A stretch of DNA of 64,000 bases from Dryomyza anilis (Eukaryota > Arthropoda > Insecta > Diptera > Dryomyzidae): contig OX638131.1 of the NCBI GenBank assembly GCA_951804985.1, positions 106,722,464 through 106,786,463 on the forward strand, in the 5' to 3' direction. The notes under the pieces were generated by a model. It ran no database searches. It saw only the letters and a program-made list of their open reading frames with translations, and was not told where the DNA came from. Both the position numbers and the translations under genes were made by a program. Position 1 is the first letter of the stretch. Each line of letters opens with the position of its first letter. Below, piece by piece: positions 47,261 through 58,919 of the stretch.

Positions 47261-48585
47261 TAAATTGTCTAAGCTAGATGCCTTTAAAATATTGAATCAA
47301 ATAATAATACACCATAACTCTTAAGTAATAACACACAAATATCACATTTCAAGTCAATATTACCCTTAAAATAAATAAAATATAAATAGACTTACACAAT
47401 ATATGCGTTTTATTGACTGATATCAAATAGTCTTAATAACCTCAGCGATTAATAAGTATCTTCCAACTCAAACAGGACCTGAGGTCATTTATTATTTGAC
47501 AAACACAACATATTGTTGACACTATGTCTTGGCCAAAGTCCTGCTGTGTCATACTTGTCGTTGTCACAACCAGTGAGACCAACAAAATAAATAAATAAAA
47601 TACGTAAATTATTCTAACCTACATCAAAAATTTTGTGTGGTTTTTTTTTTCTTAATTCAACTGAAAAGCTACCCAACTTCAAACCTATCCAAATTCAAAT
47701 CTACCCAACTTCATACAACACAGAGATGTTGTCGTCGTACAAACGAAAATTTCCATGGCAGACCTTTTGATTGCTGATTTCTTTTGTCGTCGAGCACTCA
47801 TTCGGGTTGTCGGATTTTCTTACACAAACTCGCAATGAATTTTATTTACACATTCGTGTTCCAAATCTGTAACAATCAATCAATCACTCAGTCAATCATG
47901 GCTGAAATTTCATTTTCCGTTCGTTTTGCTGTATTCGACTCAACTCGACTCAATTCAACTCGACGCTACTCTATTTAACATGTGTGGGGTCTTTACCACC
48001 TTCTGGTACGGATTCGGCAACTTTCATGTGATTGGATGTCAAATTGTATATGGACGGACAGAAGGCAGGTCGATCGGTTGGTCGGGTGGAACACATGCAT
48101 CAAATACGTCGGCATATTATTGTTGCCGTCTGTTGTTGGCATTGGCATTTTGACACTATGACGCCGACTTCGAATTCGACGCCGACGCAAGTGACAAAGT
48201 CTGGCAAGGCGATTAAGTGATTTGTCAATGAATGACGGAATTAGTACAAGCGGTACGCAGTCGGCTATGTCAGTCTGCCAGAGGGCGTTCCATATGAGAT
48301 ACCTTTTGTGATAACAAGTTACACAATTGGGGATTAAATTTCAATGATTTTTAAAATGAAAAATTTAACTATTTTTTAATAAATTTTTATTTATTTTTTT
48401 TTGTTTTATGAAAAGAAAATAACAAAAAAAAGTTTTTTATAAAAATGTTAGTTTTTTAAACTTGTAGTCAAAATTTGGTAAAAAAAGTCAAATTAAGTTT
48501 ATTTATTTTATTGAAAGTTTGCAAAAACTAATTTTTTTTTTTATTTGATTTGGAACTTTAACAATTTTTCCACGATCATTATTTT
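47261..48585. other. Unique sequence of mixed composition, no gene recognised
   Basis: CAACTCGACTCAATTCAACT-type short repeats occur at 47936-47975. A GC-richer patch at about 47740-48300 holds several short open frames on both strands (47926-48153 +, 47993-48190 -), none with a domain. The last 250 bp are AT-rich. Confidence 0.45.
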
Positions 48586-48589
48586 ACGG

Positions 48590-48905
48590 TAAACTCCCCT
48601 TGGCCATTTTCCACACACAGTTAAAATTCTTCTTCGGACAATGCATTTTAAATAATGTGTACCCCGAGATAATTTTTCTCCAAGACTATTAAAATTCTTC
48701 ATCGGACAATTTATTCTAAAAAATGTGTACCCGAGATAATTTTTCCCCAAGACTATTATTCCACCAGTTAATTTTTCGTTTAAACAATTCTTTATCGTCA
48801 AATTATTTTTCTTGAATCAAATTTGCTCCATGACACTTTTTCACTGAAAAAATGTTAGCCCTCAAACATTGAAATTGTTCGCTGTGCCAATTTTTTCCTA
48901 ACAAA
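48590..48905. repeat. Degenerate GACAATT/CCCCAAGACTATT repeat, with a ~72-bp duplication
   Basis: A ~72-bp segment (TTAAAATTCTTC-TCGGACAAT, AATGTGTACCC, CGAGATAATTTTTC, CCAAGACTATTA) is present twice in tandem near 48620 and 48690. The words GACAATTCTTC and CGAGA-AATTTTTC also characterise the array at 49935-50885. Confidence 0.8.
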
Positions 48906-49934
48906 ATTTTCTTGAACACATTTACCATTTTTTATTTATTCATTTATTTATTTTTATCTATTTTTTTAAAGTTATCGATTTTATTCATTTATCGTTTTTT
49001 TTCAGTTATCGATTTTTATTAGTATATCGATTTTTTTATTATTTTAATGAATATTTGTCACTTGTCTATTTTTAATTCATTTATCGAATTATATATGTAT
49101 ATATCTATCATATTTTATTCTTCGATTTTTTTTTTACTAGTTTATCGATTTTTATTCAATTATCGATTTTTTATTTATTTACATAATTTTTATTTATTTA
49201 TCGAATTTTTATTCAAATATTTTTTTCTTATTATATCGATTTTTAAATAATTTATCGATTTTTTTATTAATTTATTGAAGTTTTTTACTTATCTTTTTTT
49301 AAATCAACTATCGAATTTTATATTAATTTATCATATTTTTATCGATTTTTTATTAGATTATAAATTTTTATTTATTTATCGGATTTTTATTCAAATATTT
49401 TTCTTATTATATCTATTTTTAAAATATTTTATCGATTTTTTATCGTTTTTTTTATGTATCGATTCTTTATTAATTTATTGAAGTTTTTCACTAATCTTGT
49501 CAATTATCGAATTTTATATTAATTTATCATATTTTTATTCTTTTATCGATTTTTATTAGTTTATCGATTTTTATCTATCATATTTTATTCTTCGATTTTT
49601 TTTTTACTAGTTTATCGATTTTTATACACTTATCGATTTTATAATCATTTATACATTTTTGTTCATTTATCGAATTTTCATTAAAATATTTTTTCTCGAT
49701 CGATTTTTTTTTAATAATTTATCAATTTTTTTTTATTTCCTTATCGATTTTATATTAATTTATAGAATTTTTATTCTAATTCTTTAATTTTTATTCTAAT
49801 TTTATTCATTTATATTTTTTTAATTCAGTTATCGAATTTTTATTGAAATAATTTTTTTTTAATATATCGAGTTTTTTTAAATATTTTATCGATTTTTTAT
49901 TGATTTATCGAATTTTAATTCAAATTTTTCACCG
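48906..49934. repeat. TTATCGATTTTTATT array, second downstream block
   Basis: The same TTATCGAT-type words as at 45.0-47.3 kb. It includes a ~490-bp duplication: ATATCTATCATATTTTATTC, then TTCGATTTTTTTTTTACTAG and TTTATCGATTTTTAT, near 49098 and again near 49575. Confidence 0.88.
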
Positions 49935-50885
49935 ACAACATTTTGACATTTCTTCTTCCACAAAACATTTTTCCTTATTTCAATTCTTCACCCAGAAAAT
50001 TGTTTCCCGAAAATATCTTTCCAGGGCAATTCTTTCCTGAAGCAATTTTTTTCCAATACATTTTATATCCCCAAAAAATATTTTCCCCCAAACATTTCAT
50101 ACCCGTCACAATTCTTCATCGAGCCAATTCTTCCCAATTAGTCACAGAGATAATTTCACCGAGACAATGCTTCAAAGAGCAAATTTTTTTAGTCAACTCT
50201 CTCAAACAATTTTTCCCTGATACTATTCTTCACCGAGAAAAATCTTTATTTACAATTTACAATTCATTCTCATGACTATTTTCTTCAAATCGATTTTTCC
50301 CCGCGACATTATTTCAGTGTCAATTTTACACTGAGAAATTTTTATCCGAGACAATTCTTTACCGGACAATTCTTTCATTCCTTTTTATCTGAATTCTGAA
50401 TCCGAGAATTCAGCCAACTTTTCCCAAGTCCATTCTTCCACGAGACATTCTTTCTTTATCTTCCTCTTTATTTCGAAGAAAATTGTATTCTTAGACATTT
50501 TTCCCTGATAAAATCCTCAAAAAAGTTTTCCCTGACACAATTCGTCCCAAAAAATATTTTCATCAAGACAATTTTTCACCGAGAATTTTTTTCTTCGTGA
50601 TGCTATGTCAAGTAAAATTTCCTTTATATAAGGAAACAGTTGTCTGAGTGCAGGACAATTTCCCCCCAAGTCCAAGCTTTCTTAAGATATTCTTTCTGTA
50701 GTCAATTTTTGTCCAAGACAATTCATCATCGATAAATTTCTGTCCGGAACAATTCTTCGCCGAGACAATTTTTCTTCATTAAAATAACGACCCAGACAAT
50801 TCTTCTCCAAGACAATTTTTCGACTAAATAATTCTTCATCAACACAATACATTCCCGGACATTTATTTCTAAGAGAATATAATCC
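49935..50885. repeat. ~17-bp GACAATTCTTCACCGA-type degenerate minisatellite
   Basis: Repeated words GACAATTCTTC, ACCGAGACAATTTTTC, CCCCAAGACAATT at roughly 17-bp steps, heavily diverged. Frames of 110 codons (+ 49943-50275) and 100 codons (- 50726-51028) follow the repeat in part and are not believed to be genes. Confidence 0.85.
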
Positions 50886-51851
50886 CAAATTGTTTCACAA
50901 GTGAAAAAATAGACAATTGAGATATGGCATATAATATAAATTTTTAACAATAAGTTATTTAATATTTTTTTAAAATAACTGAATATTAAATATTGCAAAT
51001 CATAATAAATATTATTAATTCTAATCACAAATCTTGTTACAAATTCCTAAACATGAATTCTAGTGAAAATCCTACTAAAACTTTAAAAATTTCAATGAAA
51101 ATCATCAAGTATTTGTTTTTAGATTTGAGTTCAGTTGATAGAATATATTTCGTTGAAGGTAAAATACTTAATACCCAAGGCATTCTCAAATACAAGATCA
51201 CAATACCTTTCATTATTACTCAAGTATAGATATCTATTTAAACAAGTCGGTTTTTTAAAGTGCGTTTACGTCAAAAAGAAATGCAAACAATGTAAAAAAA
51301 ACCTACACACTTAACTACACGGAAGACTTAACCTATGTTAAAGATAGGGACAAAAATCACAGACAATAACTTCAACTTAAGTAGGTAGTTAAAAGTGTTT
51401 GTATTTGAACTGTATTTAAGTATAGAAAATTTAATGGGACGTTTAAATCAAAACACGCAGATATAAATTGGGATTATTATATATCAAAATATTTCAAATA
51501 AAAAGAATTAACCAATTGTAAAATTTTCCTATACAATAAATATATGGTAGTTTTTAGACATACGAGAGACAAGGTCTTTTTATTGCTGTGACTGTTGTTT
51601 TCAAAGTTTTCGTTTTTAAAACATGCTTTATTCGATTTCAGATAACTGAATTATAAATTAAAAATAAACTATGAAACATTCTACAATTTCTGACAAAAGA
51701 TACTGCCATTACCTTCATTTTTAATAATAATAGTATTCGCAGTATAAATTATACATCTGCACAAATGCATTTGACACCCACTTCAAGACATGCAATTTAT
51801 TTCAAGCCATGTACTGTCGCCGACTCTATGCTTGAAAATCAAATAACTGTG
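50886..51851. other. AT-rich sequence, no gene recognised
   Basis: The 78-codon frame at 50993-51229 (+) is non-repetitive but short and without recognisable features. Nothing else was found. Confidence 0.45.
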
Positions 51852-51940
51852 TTGCTCTCAACAACAAAACACAAGTAGTGTCAAAACAAAATCTTGTTTG
51901 TGTTTTGTTTTGACACTACTTATGCTTTGTTGTAGAGCAA
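51852..51940. repeat. Hairpin: ~38-bp inverted repeat with 11-nt loop
   Basis: The left arm 51852-51891 and right arm 51903-51940 are inverse complements with few differences. Shared parts include TTGCTCT, ACAACAAA and AAGTAGTGTCAAAACAAAA. The arm word GACACTACTT also occurs in the repeat that begins at 52029, so the hairpin may be part of the same mobile unit. It could be a MITE end or a long stem-loop RNA. Confidence 0.85.
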
Positions 51941-52028
51941 GATTCGTTGTTGTACGGAAGAGGGGTATCATGATGTGCAACAATAATTCAAATACTAAAA
52001 TGAACTGCTTATGACAATGAGTACTCAG
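51941..52028. other. Spacer between hairpin and repeat unit
   Basis: Short unique sequence with no recognised feature. It may belong to the same composite element. Confidence 0.4.
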
Positions 52029-52396
52029 TACACGTTGCGCTCACTCACTGCACTCACTGTACTTGTTGCATTTTCAGCGACAGCAGTGTCATTTGGTTTT
52101 ATTTTTCAAGAGATTGAATGTCGTGAAAAAAATGTGTTGACACTACTTGACACTAATTAAACAAATACTGGTATTATAGTTTATTACGATTTTTATAAAG
52201 ATTTATTATGGTAATGCTCATGTCTACATAAAAAGGTAAAATTTAGGCGTAGCTTCTATTACAATTTTGTTATATTTGTACTCAAATGGTAAATTTGTTA
52301 CCTATATGGTCTTATATCATGGTCCTACATTTTAATGTCTAATTCGATCGGCATGTAAGAGTCATTTTTACTCTCTCTGCAATGTTTTATCCTCGT
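52029..52396 (-). mobile_element. SINE-bearing composite repeat, copy 1 (SINE head missing)
   Basis: It begins ACACGTTGCGCTCACTCACT and continues through GTGTTGACACTACTTGACAC to AAATACTG. Next come TTTATTACGATTTTTATAAA, the SINE body with GTTATATTTGTACTCAAA (52269-52286), and CTCTCTGCAATGTTTTAT. The match to copy 2 stops at CCTCG before an 18-T run, so the tRNA-like head is absent. Orientation is given for the SINE part. Confidence 0.8.
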
Positions 52397-52542
52397 TTTT
52401 TTTTTTTTTTTTTTCTTTAAAAATAATGTGTGTTTTAATTTTTATAAACACATTCATAAAAATATACTGACAACAACATTACTGCCGTCGACCGCCGAGC
52501 GTCAGATTTGTTATTATTTTCAATGTTCGTCTTTTCATTCGT
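52397..52542. other. T run and short spacer between the two composite copies
   Basis: A run of 18 T starts the spacer. It continues with unremarkable sequence containing CGTCGACCGCCGAGCG, and copy 2 follows. Confidence 0.5.
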
Positions 52543-53344
52543 TACACGTTGCGCTCACTCACTGCACTCACTGTACTTGTTGCATTTTCAGCGACAGCAG
52601 TGTCATTTAGTTTTGTTTTTCAAAAGATTGAATGTCCTGAAAAAAATGTGTTGACACTACTTGACACCAATTAAACAAATACTGCAGTGAAATGAAGTCT
52701 CTGCGTATATTTCACTATAATACTGTAGACTGTCATTTCAAAATGCTGTAGAGTGCAGTAGTGCATATTTTGCGGAGGGAAATTCAAATACATTTGTGCA
52801 TATGTCTAGTAGAAATTGTTCTAGGTTCATGATAGTGTGCTGATCAGTGAATATTTCTGTGTCAAAATCCAACCAGTAACATGAACTAAATATTCAGCCC
52901 TATCGTAAATATAATTTCGTCGGAATTTTTCATTTCGAATTAATTTTGTATTAGACAAAATATTTTCGAATGGAGAAATTCCGACGGAATATTTTGCGTA
53001 TTATGGTTTATTACGATTTTTATAAAGGTAATGCTTTATAAAAATATTATGGTAATGCTCAAGTTTACACAAAAAGGTAAAATTTAGGCCTAGCTTCTAT
53101 TATAATTTTGTTATATTTGTACTCAAATGGTAAATTTGTTACTAATATGGTCTTATATAATGGTCCTACATTTTGATGTATAATTCGATCGGTATGTAAG
53201 AGTCATTTTTACTCTCTCTGCAATGTTTTATTCTCAGAGATTTGACATTGTCTGCCTATTTCTGATGTAGCAGTCGCAGGTATTTGAACCCACATTCTTT
53301 CGCTTCGAAGTAAACGCACTAAGCACTGATCTACGGACGCTGCA
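52543..53344 (-). mobile_element. SINE-bearing composite repeat, copy 2 (with inserted segment and intact SINE head)
   Basis: The first part (52543-52683) matches copy 1. It is then interrupted by about 315 bp not present in copy 1 (about 52684-52998), and the match resumes at TTATGGTTTATTACGATTTT. The right part is a family 2 tRNA-derived SINE on the minus strand. Its head reads GCGTCCGTAGATCAGTGCTT, with an A box-like TAGATCAGTGC and a B box-like GGTTCAAATACC near 53280-53332. Its body shares TTTGAGTACAAATATAAC (53110-53127) with the family 1 SINEs. Confidence 0.85.
52914..52990. repeat. Imperfect hairpin in the inserted segment
   Basis: Arms 52914-52939 and 52965-52990 pair at about 21 of 26 positions (core TCGGAATTT with its inverse, and TTCGAA in both), with a 25-nt loop. 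It lies at the right end of the 315-bp insertion in copy 2 and may be one end of that inserted element. Confidence 0.7.
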
Positions 53345-54155
53345 TTTTTAAAAGTTTATAATTATCTTAAATCTACTGAAATTTTTATAAATTAAAAACA
53401 AATCTGAATCATATTTATCTGCCTAATTAATATTAAATAAATTTAACATTCTATTACACCCTTTATATATATATTATACCCTCTCAACACACTTATTTAT
53501 AAAATAGATAAATAACTATTTTATTTATCTAATAAAATTGATAACGTACAGTCAACTGTCACACGTCGCCTGACATGTTTTTCGTACATTGCGGCTTTGA
53601 TGAATTTGCTGCTGAATTAACAGCATTTTTTCAATATGTTTACATGAAACTTAAAAATCGATTTGGATACACAAATATTTGGCGATAATGTAGTGAAGCA
53701 TTAAAAATATATATTAAAAAAAAAAAAAACTATTTTAGATAAGTCGCAAATGAAAGTCACGCATTCACCTCCTACTCCTCTATTTCTTGTTTGCTTTAAT
53801 TTGATTTTTTTTATTATTTATTTTTATTGGGTTTTATTTCTGCTTTTATTAGATTTTCATTTAGTGCTTTTAGCTTTGACTTTAGTTTTTGTAAATATTT
53901 ATTTTAACAACTACTGAAACATATTTGTTTAACAATTAGGGTGACGACGTCGAACGACGCCATATTTGCAAATACGTTTAGTAGGTGGTGAGAGTGAAGA
54001 TGATGACTGGGCGGCGTCTGGGTGGGTGCGCAGCGGCATTGCCAGCTAATAAAAATTACAAATAATATTACGCAATATTTTGGGTTAGTTTTGCATATTT
54101 TCAAGTCTCAGAAATGTGAAGTTTAAACAAAAATGGCGTCAATTTTTAAACATTA
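53345..54155. other. AT-rich to mixed unique sequence, no gene recognised
   Basis: A GC-richer patch at 53940-54050 (GACGACGTCGAACGACGCCA, GGGCGGCGTCTGGGTGGGTG) has no convincing frame and may be regulatory. Confidence 0.45.
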
Positions 54156-55235
54156 CAACCAAATTCAATTTTTCACATAAATTTAAAATTTTCACAAAAA
54201 AATAAAATTTTTTAATTAAACGTTGAATTTTTCATTAAAAGTTGAAAATTCAAAATTTTCACCAAACATTTAAAATTTTCACTAAAAATTAAAAATTTTC
54301 ACTAAAAATTCAAAATTTACACTAAAAATTCAATTTTTCACTAAAAATTCAATTTTTGACTATAAATTAAATTTTTCACTAAAAATTCTATTTTACACTA
54401 AAAAGTCAATTTTTCACTAAAAATTAAATTTTTCACTAAAAATTAAATTTTTCACTAAAAATAATTTTTCACTAAAAATTCAATTTTTCACTAAAAATTA
54501 AATTTTTCACTAAAAATTAAATTTTTCACTAAAAATTAAATTTTTCACTAAAAATTCAATTTTTCACTAAAAGTAATTTTTCACTAAAAATTCAATTTTT
54601 GCCTAAAAATTCAATTTTTCACTAAAAATTCAATTTTTCACTAAAAATTCAATTTTTCACTAAAAATTCAATTTTTCACTAAAAATTTAATTTTTCACTA
54701 AAAATTCAATTTTTCACTAAAAATTCAATTTTTCACTAAAAATTCAATTTTTCACTAAAAATTCAATTTTTCACTAAAAATTCAATTTTTCACTAAAAAT
54801 TAAAATTTTCACTAAAAATTCAATTTTTCACAAAAAATTAAATTTTTCACTAAAAATTCAATTTTTCACTAAAAATTCAATTTTTCACTAAAAATTCAAT
54901 TTTTCACTAAAAGTTAAATTTTTCACTAAAAATTAAATTTTTCACTAAAAATTCAATTTTTCACTAAAAATTAAAATTTTCACTAAAAATTCAATTTTTC
55001 ACTAAACATTCAATTTTTCACTAAAATTTATCACTAAAAATTAAATTTTCCACTAAAAATTCAATTTTTCACTAAAATTAAAATTTTCTCTAAAAATTCA
55101 ATTTTTCTCTAAAAATTCAATTTTTTACTAAAAATTAAAATTTTCTCTAATAATTCAATTTTTCACTAAAATTTAAATTTTTTTCACTAAAAAAAATCAA
55201 CTTTTCACAAAAGTTCATTTTTTTTAATATAAAAA
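54156..55235 (+). repeat. 19-bp satellite array 3 (forward orientation)
   Basis: About 55 units of CAATTTTTCACTAAAAATT in the same orientation as array 1. Many units have AAATTTTT in place of CAATTTTT. It is more degenerate than array 1, with a fairly uniform core at about 54605-54800. Confidence 0.96.
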
Positions 55236-56239
55236 AAAATAAAACTTCTTATCAGTCTTTCGAAAGTCGTCGTTTCGCACTTCGTTCAAGCTGCCAAGTT
55301 GTTCAGACTACAATCCTTTGACATATTTATGGCCCCAAACGGACTTTGCACTGACTCCAACATGGCGTCCAGTGGCTGCCGTTTGAAGGTTGTCGGCTGC
55401 TGCTTTGAGATCGGATGAAATGGCTGATGTTCGTGTTGCACCTGCGCACCATAGACATGTTGATAACTCTGGTTGCATGTTGTACAGCATTTGGTTTATT
55501 GCCTCATATCTATTTTTAAGATACATTTGTGTCGATGATACGTTGTGTTGATTTGTGTGTGTTGCTAGTCAACACCAGATGGACAACTAAATGAATGGAC
55601 TAACGACATTGTTTAGCAGTTGGATTAATGTGTAGAAAGACAGCTAAATAGGCAGACAGACGAACAGGCAGAGGCCGAAGAGACGAACAATTGAAGTGAC
55701 AGACAGTTGAAGTGATGGACAATTGAGGAGACAGACAGTTAAACAGATAATCAAACATCTCGTCACTCGTTTGACACAATTTATGGCGTTGACCTTGTCA
55801 ACAATAAATGGCTTGATTACAGCATCTGTTGGTGACTCCTTCCTCCTCGCCCTGTCGACATTGTTGACAACAATGTGGCTGTCGCAAGTTGCTGCAGCAC
55901 GCCAACAGCATAACATTGAATCATGTCATTTGTGTTTTGCATAATGCTATTAATTTGTTTATTTTTTTAAATATTTCTATTGCCTATAATAAACTATTAA
56001 TTATTTAGCATAATATTTGTTGCTGTTGCTGCTGCAATTTATGTTGCTATTGTTCTTATAAAGATTTAATTAAATTTCTTTGCATTAAAACTCATTTGTT
56101 TAGCATATTTGAATGAAGAATAAAAAAAATACATGTCACGTTTTATGCAAATTCTATTAAATATTGCTTTGAGCATTTATTACATGTTATGCTTGACCCT
56201 CGACTTATTTTAGAAAATAATTATTATTCGATTTTCGAA
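55236..56239. other. Unique spacer between two inverted satellite arrays
   Basis: Mostly non-repetitive sequence of balanced composition. A short GACAGACAGTTGAAGTGATG-type repeat lies at about 55690-55750. Frames at 55308-55526 (-), 55644-55916 (-) and 55723-55944 (+) have no recognisable domain. It may be regulatory. Confidence 0.45.
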
Positions 56240-57870
56240 ATTTTGAAAATTTTAAAAATAGAATTTTTAGTGAAAAATTGAATTTTTAATGAAAATTGAA
56301 TTTTTAAAGAAAAATTGAATTTTTAGTGAAAAATCAATTTTAATGAAAAATTCAACTTTTAATGATAAATTCAATTTTTTAGTGAAAATTTAAAATTTTT
56401 AGAGAAAATTGAATTTTTAGTGAAAAATTGAATATTTAGTAAAAAATTGAAATTTTAGTGAAAAATTGAATTTTAATGAAAAATTGAATTTTTGTAAAAA
56501 AAATTGAATTTTTAGTGAAAAATTGAATTTTGAGTAAAAAATTTTTAGGAAAAATTGAATTTGTAGTGAAAAATTGAATTTTTAGTGAAATATTGAATTT
56601 TCAGTGAAAAATTTAATTTATAGTGAAAAATTGAATTTGTAGTGAACAATTGAATTTTTAGTGAAAAAATTAATTTTTAGTGAAAATTTGAATTTATAGT
56701 GAAAAATTGAATTTGTAGTGAAAAATTGAATTTTTAGTGAAAAATTGAATTTTTTTTGTGAAAAATTGAATTTTTAATGAAAAAATTAATTTTTAGTTGA
56801 AAATTGCATTTTTAGTGAAAAATTGAATTTGTAGTGAAAAATTTTCAAGTGAAAAATTTAATTTTTAGTGAAAATTTGAATTTTTAGTGAAAAATCGAAT
56901 TTTTAGTGAAAATTTTAATTTTTTAGGGAAAAGTTGAATTTTTAGTGAAAAATTGAATTTTTAGTGAAAAATTGAATTTTTAGTGAAAAATTGAATTTTT
57001 AGTGAAAAATTGAATATTTAGTGAAAATTTTAATTTTGAGTGAAAAATTGAATTTTTAGTGAAAATTTTAATTTATAGTGAACAATTCAATTTTTAGTGA
57101 AAAATTGAATTTTTAGTGAAAATTTGAATTTTTAGTGAAAAATTGAATTTTTACTGAAACATTGAATTTTTAGTAAAAAAAAATGGAATTTTTAGTGGAA
57201 AATAAAATTTTAATGAAAATTGAATTTTTAGTGAAAAATCGAATTTTTAAGTGAAAAATTTAATTTTTAGTGAAAAATTGAATTTTTAGTGAACAATTGA
57301 ATTTGTAGTGAAAAAATGAATTTGTAGTGAAAAATTGAATTTTTAGTGAAAATTTTAATTTTAGTGAAAAATTCAATTTTAAGTGAAAAATTGAATTTAT
57401 AGTGAAAAATTAAATTTATAGTGAAAAATTAAATTTTTAGTGAAAATTTGAATTTTTAGTTTTTTTTATTGAAAATTTGAATTTTTAGTGAAAAATTGAA
57501 TTTTTAGTGAAAAATTGAATTTTTAGTGAAAATTGAATTTATAGTGAAAAATTGAATTTTTAGTGAAAAATTGAATTTTTAGTGAAAAATTGAATTTTTA
57601 GTGAAAAATTGAATTTTTAGTGAAAAATTGAATTTTTAGTGAAAATTGAATTTATAGTGAAAAATTGAATTTTTAGTGAAAAATTGAATTTTTAGTGAAA
57701 AATTGAATTTTTAGTGAAAAATTGAATTTTTAGTGAAAAATTGAATTTTTAGTGAAAAATTGAATTTTTAGTGAAAAATTGAATTTTTAGTGAAAAATTG
57801 AATTTTTGTTGAAAAATTGAAGTTTTAGTGAAAAATTGAATTTTTAGTGAAACATTTAATTTTTAGTGAA
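56240..57870 (-). repeat. 19-bp satellite array 4 (reverse orientation)
   Basis: About 85 units of AATTTTTAGTGAAAAATTG. It is the reverse complement of array 3, which lies 1 kb to the left, so the two form a large inverted pair. It is degenerate at 56240-57480 and more uniform at about 57560-57850. A ~120-bp sub-block with GAATTTATAGTGAAAAATTG recurs near 57537 and 57648. Confidence 0.96.
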
Positions 57871-58919
57871 AACTAATCTTAAAGTATTCTATTCGAAATA
57901 CTTTTTTGAAATTAAAAAGTAACCTCAAATTACCCCCATTATTACAATACACAACCCCTGAAATTTATACCCAACAAATGCAATTATATACCCATTAAAT
58001 ATAAATTGAAACAATTTAGAGCTATTTAAATTGTCATCAGCAAGCACCCTTTTAATGTCTGCAATCCGCTTAAATATCTAATATAACTCTTCAGTAGTCT
58101 TATGCGGCGCTACACTTATCTTATACGCAGCAAAACTCCAAAAACATATTTAACAACCCCTTGGAATTATTAGGCAAAATATTTTAATTACTTAAAACAT
58201 TAAATATTGATATTAAGTTTCAATTTAGTGTAACGTGTATGTGAAACTTTGACATTACTGCGTAAGTGCTACGCAGTTAATACTTGTCTGTCTAAAACTG
58301 TATGTCTGTCTGAATGGCTGCGCGCCTTAAGATATGCTTTGATGTCTTGTGGTTTGTGGCTTTTACCAGATGTATTTCTTATGCACTCAACATATTTATT
58401 ATAGATATAGGAAAACTGTTTAAATTCGAGCTGTTGCCACAAAGCAAATATTGAGATATACGCATCTATCGGATACATTGGCGGTTTAGAGATGGAAAAA
58501 TTATTTATTTTTTTTACTTATCATTTTACTTTAAATGTTTGCCTTTTTTTAAATATTATAAAATATTTATATTTTCTAATCTAAAGTTAATTCTGCCTAC
58601 ACCACCCACTATTACCTAGAATGTATCTAGATACACATACTGTGAGCAACTCGAGCCATTTGCCAAAAAAACAGACAGCCAACATTTAATGAAGTGCAAT
58701 AAATTACGCTCTTTTGCAAACGGCATAATCCTTTCATAATTAGTTGGCATCATTGAATGGTGGCTGCACTTTAATATTTAGATATTTTGAGTGCTGCTTG
58801 TGAATAAAAGTAATAATTTTTTGGGCAATAAATTTTGCAGAATTGAGACTGCATTTGAAAGATACATTGATACGCAGCAAAGTAGCTAAGTGATGCCAAG
58901 TTAAATAAAAGTTTGTTAG
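57871..58919. other. Unique AT-rich sequence, no gene recognised
   Basis: It contains short GTCTGTCT words near 58286-58315 and a 69-codon minus-strand frame (58269-58478) without recognisable features. Confidence 0.45.

Noticed and set aside
53270..53344. A second tRNA gene
   Set aside because: Same reasoning: a tRNA-like head attached to a SINE body, with an imperfect cloverleaf.
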